Assembly (NCBI GenBank): GCA_022457155.1
Contig: JAJGOT010000346.1
Coordinates: 489,501-553,500 of the forward strand
Length of the DNA stretch: 64,000 nt
Direction: 5' to 3'
DNA from: Cladopsammia gracilis
Lineage: Eukaryota; Cnidaria; Anthozoa; Scleractinia; Dendrophylliidae
Part shown: piece by piece, positions 58,819 through 64,000 of the stretch
Numbering within the stretch: position 1 is the first letter of the stretch
How the letters are laid out: each line of letters begins with the position of its first letter
Notes under the pieces: generated by a model
The model's database searches: none
What the model was told of the DNA's origin: nothing
Seen by the model: the letters and a program-made list of their open reading frames with translations, nothing else
Translations under genes and position numbers: made by a program

Positions 58819-61800
58819 TCTGACCTCCACTTCACCCCCCAGTAACAATGGCGAGACAAATGCTAATCACGAAGAACCAAGTGAAATCTCCAATGTGCTT
58901 TCAACCGATGCTCAGCAACCGGACACTACCAAAGCTACTGCGGCTAACACTTATTGCTTCTATCACAAGATGAAGTCCCATAGCATGAACGATTGCGAAC
59001 AGTTTCAGAAATTAGGATACGAAGAACGCAGAGATTTCCTAATGAAAAACAAAGTCTGTCTCAAGTGTGTTAATTCCAACAAACATGTTGCCAGAGACTG
59101 CGAACAAGACAGGCTAGATTGCAAGATTTGTCGACAGAAACATGCCACTGTACTGCATGACCCATCCAGGCACAAAGTGATTAATGCCAATGAAGCGAGG
59201 TCTGCTTGCTCACGAGTCTGCAATCAAGGTCATTCTGCTCGTTCATGCGCTAGAATAGTTCTCGTCGAAGTCTTCCATCAAGACAACCCTTCAGCAAGGA
59301 TGCCGACCTATGCAGTTCTGGATGACCAGTCAACAGATGTCTTCATCACAGACACTCTTCTCGACCAGCTGCAGGTCAAAGGCCAGGAAGTTAACCTCAA
59401 TATCAGTACGATTGCGGGCGTGAACACTGTTCGTACTCAGAAAGTAAACGGATTGCACATCAAGGACACAAACAGTCGACACAATTCTATTAAGATTCCG
59501 TTTGCATACTCACAAGAGAAAATTCCAGCTAGCCATCAGGACATCGCCACGCCTGACATCGCCCAACTCTGGCCGCACCTTAAGGAGATCGCCCACCACA
59601 TCCACTATCATCCCGGAGTAGAGATAGGATTGTTAATCGGTCGTAACATTCCATCTGCCTTTCAGCCATTACACGTTATATACGGCAGAGACAATGAGCC
59701 ATGGGCTGAAGAGTACAAGTTTGGTTGGACGATCATCGGTCCAGTTTGTCTAGACAACCAACAAGACAGTACGGCTTGTGCAACAGTTAACCGCATCACC
59801 GTACGACGAGAAGATTCTCACAACCTCTTCAATGTTCCAACGAGCAACAGTTCCAGAGAAGAGGCCGTAGCCTCTTTCGCTTCCAAACATCAATCTAAGG
59901 ATGTCACTACGCCCCAGCAGATAAGAGAAATGATGCAATTGGATTACAGTGAACTACATCATAGCCGAACCATCCGAGGCACTGAGAACACCGAGTCTGT
60001 CGAGGACAGACGTTTCAATGATCTTCTTACCACAAGCATCCACACAAATGAACTGGGCAATTGGGAAATGCCGCTACCACTGAGGACAGACAACTTGAGT
60101 CTGCCGAACAACCGAGAACAATGCCTAAACAGGCTACTAGGCATAAAAAGAAAACTTCTCAAGAATGACAAAGTATTGAAGCAGTATACTGAGTTCATGC
60201 AGAAAATGTTTAACAAGAACCACGCCAGTCTCGTCCAATCAGATCAACTCAAGACCGCCACAGGAAAGGTGTGGTACTTGCCTCATTTTGACATTTATCA
60301 CCCCAAGAAACCTGACCAAATTAGAATCGTTTTCGACTGCAGTGCCATCTTCCACAACGAGTCTCTCAACAAACATCTGCTACAGGGCCCTGACATGATG
60401 AATGCCCTCGTTGGTGTGCTCTCGCGGTTTCGAAAGGAAGAGACAGCAGTGACATGCGACATTGAACAGATGTTTCATAGCTTTCACGTCAGCCCGGAAC
60501 ACAGAGACTTTCTACGATTTCTGTGGTTCAAGGATAACAACTTAGAGAGTCAAATCGTAGAGTACAACATGAACGTCCGCCTTTTCGGGGCCGTCTCCTC
60601 CCCAGGAGTTGCTAATTTCGGTCTCAGATCGACAGCAGAAGCCGGCAGAGAACAGTTCGGCAATGAGGCTGCAGATTTCTTGAAGAACGACTTCTATGTA
60701 GATGACGGGTTGAAATCTTTCGCCACACCAGCTAAAGCAATCATTGTCATCAAGAATACCCAAGCCATGTGCGCAGCAGTCAACCTACGCCTGCACAAGT
60801 TTGCCAGCAACAGTGAGACTGTGCTGGAAGCCTTACCTGCTGAAGATCGTTCCAAGGACTTGAAGGACCTCGATCTACGTCACGATGTCTTACCTGTCCA
60901 GCGATCCTTAGGTACCTATTGGTGCATCCAGTCTGATACCATTGGATTTCGAATTGAGCTCAAGGACAAACCTCTCACCCGTCGCGGAATTCTATCAACT
61001 GTGAGTTCAGTTTATGATCCGCTTGGTGTCATTGCACCTGTCATCTTAGTCGGAAAACAGTTGCTCCAAGAACTGTGCCGCGAAGGCATCGACTGGGACG
61101 ACCCAGTTCCTGCCCACATCCATTCACAATGGGAAAAATGGAGATCGGAACTACCTCTTGTGGAGACGATCAAGATAGCAAGGTGTCTCAAGCCACCTGA
61201 TTTCGGCGAACCAGTTGCCGTGGAGTTACACAGCTTCTCCGATGCCAGCAACACAGGCCTCGGCCAAGTAACCTACCTACGTCTTGTAAACAATTCAGGC
61301 CAAGTACATGTCAGCTTCCTGATAGGCAAAGCTAGGGTCGCGCCACTAAAGCCAATGTCAATTCCACGCCTTGAACTGACCGCCGCCGTGGTTGCTACCA
61401 ACGTAGCCTCCATGCTCAGCCAAGAGCTTAACTACAGTAACCCGGTGAAAGTGTTTTACACGGACTCTTCCGTCGTTCTAGGGTACATTCGAAATGACGC
61501 GAGACGCTTCCATACCTATGTCGGAAATCGTGTTCAACACATCCGCGACAGATCAAACCCACAGCAGTGGCATTACGTTAGCAGTCCGAACAACCCAGCT
61601 GATATCGCGTCAAGAGGTGCCACCACCAAAGAGCTTTCTGAACACGAACTATGGTTCAATGGCCCTGAATTCTTATGGGAAAACGAAGTACCGGTGATCA
61701 GCCTAGACCAAGTTGCGGATCTACAACACGAGGACGTTGAAGTCAAGAAACCTAAGTCTACCGTCTGCATTTCAAGCCATGAAGAAACCAAGAGCGAAGA

Positions 61801-63397
61801 GAAGGAGAGCCCTCATAGTATTCTAGAACCAGAACGCTTTCGCCATTCATCTTCCCTCATTCGCCTAAAGAGGAGCGTTGTGCGCATCCAGAGAATGATA
61901 GAACAGAGACGCCCTAACAAGCAGTTCAACACAAGGCCCAACACCGGCCCCCCTACAGTCGACGAATTACGCTTAGCAGAAGAAGTAATTCTCAAGTCAG
62001 TTCAGTTCGAGCACTTCGGCAAGGAGATCCAAATCCTTCAAAGTCTCAACCACCAAGATAGTATGTTCCAGGATCGCCACAGTGCTCATACCAGGAACGA
62101 AACGATTAAGAAGACAAGTTCTCTCTACAAACTGGACCCCTTCTTAGACAGCAAGGGAATCCTCAGAATTGGCGGACGACTCCTGAAAGCCGAATTAGAT
62201 TATGGCATAAAACATCCGGTCATATGTCCAAAGAAGAGTCACGTGACGAATCTCCTCATCCGACACTTTCACAGCAAAGAGCACCACCCAGGTTATGGGA
62301 TGACCCACAACTCCATCAGACAAGCAGGTTATTGGATTGTGAACGGTCGTTCTGTTGTCTCCCATCTCCTGTCAAGCTGTGCCATTTGCCACAAATTGCG
62401 CGGACGAGCACAAGTCCAAAAGATGGCAAATCTTCCTGAAGAGCGTGTGACACAAGCACCGCCCTTTACCTACACGGGTATGGACGTTTTTGGCCCGTGG
62501 TATATTAAGGAAGGCCGAAAGGAATTGAAACGTTGGGGTATCGTCTTCACGTGCCTCTCATCCCGGGCGATACACCTTGAAACCTTGAACACTATGGAAA
62601 CAAGTTCATTCATTAACGCGCTCAGAAGATTCATCAACAGAAGAGGCAAAGTGCGCCAACTAAGATCAGAACAAGGAAGCAACTTCATTGGAGGAAGAAA
62701 CGAGCTCAATGCAAAGGTGAACACTGACGCAGTGAAGAACTTCCTATTAACACAAGAATGCGACTTCATCGAGTTCAAGATGAATTTCCCCAGCTCCTCA
62801 CACATGGGAGGTGTGTGGGAGCGCATGATACGAACCGTACGCTCCTCTCTATCTGGCCTCCTCGAAGATCACTCAACGCAGCTAGACGACGAAGGGTTAC
62901 GTACTCTCTTCACTGAAGCCGAAAACCTCGTGAACAGCCGTCCGCTGACCACCGACAGCTTGTCAGACCCACAAGCACCTGAGCCGATCACACCAAATCA
63001 CTTGCTCACTCTCGAGACAAAGGCAGTACTACCTCCGCCTGGCAACTTCTCTCGACCAGATCTGTACACCAGAAAGAGATGGCGCAGAGTTCAATTCTTG
63101 GCTGACCAATTCTGGCTCCGATGGCAAAGAGAATATTGTCTGCAGCAGCAAAAGCGTCAGAAGTGGAACAAGACCGTCCCTAACGTCCAAGTAGACGATA
63201 TTGTTCTGATTTGCGAAGATTCTTCCCCAAGAAATAAATGGCCTCTCGCCAGAGTCACCCAAGTCTATCCCAGTGATGACGGACTCGTTCGCAAAGTCTC
63301 CCTCTTCTATACTGAATCCGGAAATAAGAAGCTTCTGGATAGACCCGTACACAAGCTAATCCTTGTTCATCGTCCGAAGGAAGGAAGAGACAACTGA
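58634..63397 (+). CDS. pol: Bel/Pao Pol polyprotein (protease, RT, RNase H, integrase)
   Basis: The frame is open from 58,634 without an early ATG (a TTG at 58,673 is the first near-start) and is +1 to gag, overlapping it by 185 nt. Counting from 58,673: zinc knuckles CLKCVN...CEQDRLDCKIC (about 130-160), aspartic protease AVLDDQST (Asp 217), RT with YVDDGLKS (677-678), RNase H with SFSDASNTGLGQ, and the integrase zinc finger HFHSKEHH...CAICHK. The integrase core has Asp 1271 (GMDVFG) and Glu 1383 (GGVWERM). At the second catalytic place it reads RSEQGSNF with Glu 1333 instead of Asp. A DUF5641-type end follows (WLRWQREY). The Glu may impair integration. Confidence 0.9.
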   Translation, partial: NFRRKKARTHSLHLRTLLKKCVTTLSVSTYLKLFKLQVQVVHQTDRFKPLNRQPRLRPPAVNLTSTSPPSNNGETNANHEEPSEISNVLSTDAQQPDTTKATAANTYCFYHKMKSHSMNDCEQFQKLGYEERRDFLMKNKVCLKCVNSNKHVARDCEQDRLDCKICRQKHATVLHDPSRHKVINANEARSACSRVCNQGHSARSCARIVLVEVFHQDNPSARMPTYAVLDDQSTDVFITDTLLDQLQVKGQEVNLNISTIAGVNTVRTQKVNGLHIKDTNSRHNSIKIPFAYSQEKIPASHQDIATPDIAQLWPHLKEIAHHIHYHPGVEIGLLIGRNIPSAFQPLHVIYGRDNEPWAEEYKFGWTIIGPVCLDNQQDSTACATVNRITVRREDSHNLFNVPTSNSSREEAVASFASKHQSKDVTTPQQIREMMQLDYSELHHSRTIRGTENTESVEDRRFNDLLTTSIHTNELGNWEMPLPLRTDNLSLPNNREQCLNRLLGIKRKLLKNDKVLKQYTEFMQKMFNKNHASLVQSDQLKTATGKVWYLPHFDIYHPKKPDQIRIVFDCSAIFHNESLNKHLLQGPDMMNALVGVLSRFRKEETAVTCDIEQMFHSFHVSPEHRDFLRFLWFKDNNLESQIVEYNMNVRLFGAVSSPGVANFGLRSTAEAGREQFGNEAADFLKNDFYVDDGLKSFATPAKAIIVIKNTQAMCAAVNLRLHKFASNSETVLEALPAEDRSKDLKDLDLRHDVLPVQRSLGTYWCIQSDTIGFRIELKDKPLTRRGILSTVSSVYDPLGVIAPVILVGKQLLQELCREGIDWDDPVPAHIHSQWEKWRSELPLVETIKIARCLKPPDFGEPVAVELHSFSDASNTGLGQVTYLRLVNNSGQVHVSFLIGKARVAPLKPMSIPRLELTAAVVATNVASMLSQELNYSNPVKVFYTDSSVVLGYIRNDARRFHTYVGNRVQHIRDRSNPQQWHYVSSPNNPADIASRGATTKELSEHELWFNGPEFLWENEVPVISLDQVADLQHEDVEVKKPKSTVCISSHEETKSEEKESPHSILEPERFRHSSSLIRLKRSVVRIQRMIEQRRPNKQFNTRPNTGPPTVDELRLAEEVILKSVQFEHFGKEIQILQSLNHQDSMFQDRHSAHTRNETIKKTSSLYKLDPFLDSKGILRIGGRLLKAELDYGIKHPVICPKKSHVTNLLIRHFHSKEHHPGYGMTHNSIRQAGYWIVNGRSVVSHLLSSCAICHKLRGRAQVQKMANLPEERVTQAPPFTYTGMDVFGPWYIKEGRKELKRWGIVFTCLSSRAIHLETLNTMETSSFINALRRFINRRGKVRQLRSEQGSNFIGGRNELNAKVNTDAVKNFLLTQECDFIEFKMNFPSSSHMGGVWERMIRTVRSSLSGLLEDHSTQLDDEGLRTLFTEAENLVNSRPLTTDSLSDPQAPEPITPNHLLTLETKAVLPPPGNFSRPDLYTRKRWRRVQFLADQFWLRWQREYCLQQQKRQKWNKTVPNVQVDDIVLICEDSSPRNKWPLARVTQVYPSDDGLVRKVSLFYTESGNKKLLDRPVHKLILVHRPKEGRDN

Positions 63398-63551
63398 TGC
63401 AAGTTACAGAAGGAAACTTCGAGAGACCGGAGTACGACCCCGTCGGGGAGCCAGCAGAAAGAATTACCCTCTTGAACACTAAGAACACTAAGTTTATTTT
63501 GACATTTATTTTATTGTTAAGTCATACATTTCACAATGTATGGGGGAGCCA
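63398..63551 (+). other. Region between pol and 3' LTR with polypurine tract
   Basis: A short noncoding stretch ends in TATGGGGGAGCCA directly before the 3' LTR. The G run is the likely plus-strand primer site. Confidence 0.6.
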
Positions 63552-63872
63552 TGTAACGCCTTCCCAGTCGTTTTGTTTAACACGTGACCCGGTCACGCGC
63601 ATCCGGGATTTCAGTTTTTTTGTAAGCTCCACGAGGGAGCAGTGTGTTTTTGGCAACGTCGCCCAACGCAGTTCTTTAGGCTTCGCACGAAGCATGTTGC
63701 AATAGCCATTACAGTCTTTGACGGTCCCTTCGGTCCGTTAACATCTTGTGAACCAGCATTAAACGGAACTAAGGATCTTGTTAGACGTTTTGGTCATTGT
63801 GAAGTGAACCTTTCAGAATTTCTGCAACGCATGTTGCCCTCGCGCCGCCTTCACCCAAAAGCGGTCGCTACA
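63552..63872 (+). repeat. 3' LTR of the Bel/Pao element
   Basis: 321 bp, nearly identical to the 5' LTR. It is followed by GATGC, the same five bases that precede the 5' LTR. Confidence 0.9.
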
Positions 63873-64000
63873 GATGCACGATCACAGGTAAGAGAATTTG
63901 TTCACAATGTTTTGCTATTTTGCACCAGTAACCAGGCACAGCTTTCAAGCAGTGTGCACGATGTTTTCTAGAAAAGACTTCTTTAGGTTGTTTGACGGTC
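63873..64000. other. Right flank of the Bel/Pao insertion
   Basis: Only the target duplication GATGC and 123 bp of host DNA are visible. Nothing else is recognised. Confidence 0.5.

Larger units (their letters stand above)
56300..63872 (+). mobile_element. Nearly complete Bel/Pao LTR retrotransposon
   Basis: Two direct LTRs bound gag and pol frames. The 5-bp target duplication GATGC flanks the element (56,295-56,299 and 63,873-63,877), the length usual for Bel/Pao. The LTRs differ at about three positions (an A/G-type change in TGTAATG versus TGTAACG, one T length change, TTGTAATAG versus TTGCAATAG), so the insertion is young. A purine run GGGGGAG precedes the 3' LTR as polypurine tract. The sequence just after the 5' LTR (GTCAAAGACTCG) does not start with the common TGG, so the primer tRNA is unclear. 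Confidence 0.92.

Noticed and set aside
1..64000. CRISPR arrays or bacterial operon features
   Set aside because: No regularly spaced direct repeats with unique spacers are present; repeats are microsatellites, minisatellites or palindromes, and the DNA is eukaryotic.

Overview
The window is eukaryotic and reads as metazoan DNA, most likely from a cnidarian. This is inferred from the mix of mobile elements: Polinton/adintovirus, Bel/Pao, Penelope-like, CR1/L1-type fragments and many long palindromic repeats. No host gene was recognised with confidence.

Positions 1 to about 15,100 hold most of an integrated Polinton-type virus (Maverick/adintovirus). Its left end lies outside the window. On the minus strand are small SAP-like and zinc-motif genes, a two-helix membrane protein, a fibre-like protein and the packaging ATPase. 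On the plus strand are a conserved unknown protein, a penton-like minor capsid protein, a small Ala/Lys-rich protein, the major capsid protein, a pX-like virion protein, an adenain-like protease, a DUF5679-like protein, a phospholipase A2-like protein, an integrase with chromodomain, and a 1407-residue protein-primed DNA polymerase. The large frames are intact, so the copy looks young.

The main observation is in the gene joints. The protease (8530-8991) and the integrase (open from 9789) have no usable start codon. Each lies in the -1 frame of the gene before it, and each overlap carries an in-phase slippery heptamer: A AAA AAC plus A AAT TTA before the protease, and G GGA AAC before the integrase. 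A third -1 joint, G GAA AAC, links the DUF5679 gene to the phospholipase gene. The last two joints have strong stems starting 7 nt downstream. The first catalytic Asp of the integrase is encoded upstream of its first ATG. This looks like retrovirus-style -1 ribosomal frameshifting in a dsDNA transposon/virus, making pX-protease and phospholipase-integrase fusions. A 10-bp motif (TGGTATTAAA) precedes polB and three small genes and may be an early promoter. Short perfect palindromes follow many genes and may form mRNA 3' ends.

From about 15.1 to 56 kb there is repeat-rich noncoding DNA. It includes a 4.7-kb nested foldback element carrying two identical inverted tRNA-His copies (16.7-21.4 kb), a 2.6-kb foldback (23.6-26.2 kb), elements with TTAA-type ends, MITE-like palindromes, tRNA-derived SINE-like units, decayed non-LTR and Ty3-like fragments, and a Penelope-like element with an RT/GIY-YIG frame (48.1-51.2 kb). 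From 56,300 to 63,872 lies a nearly complete Bel/Pao LTR retrotransposon with 320-bp LTRs, a 5-bp target duplication (GATGC), a gag frame and a pol frame in +1.
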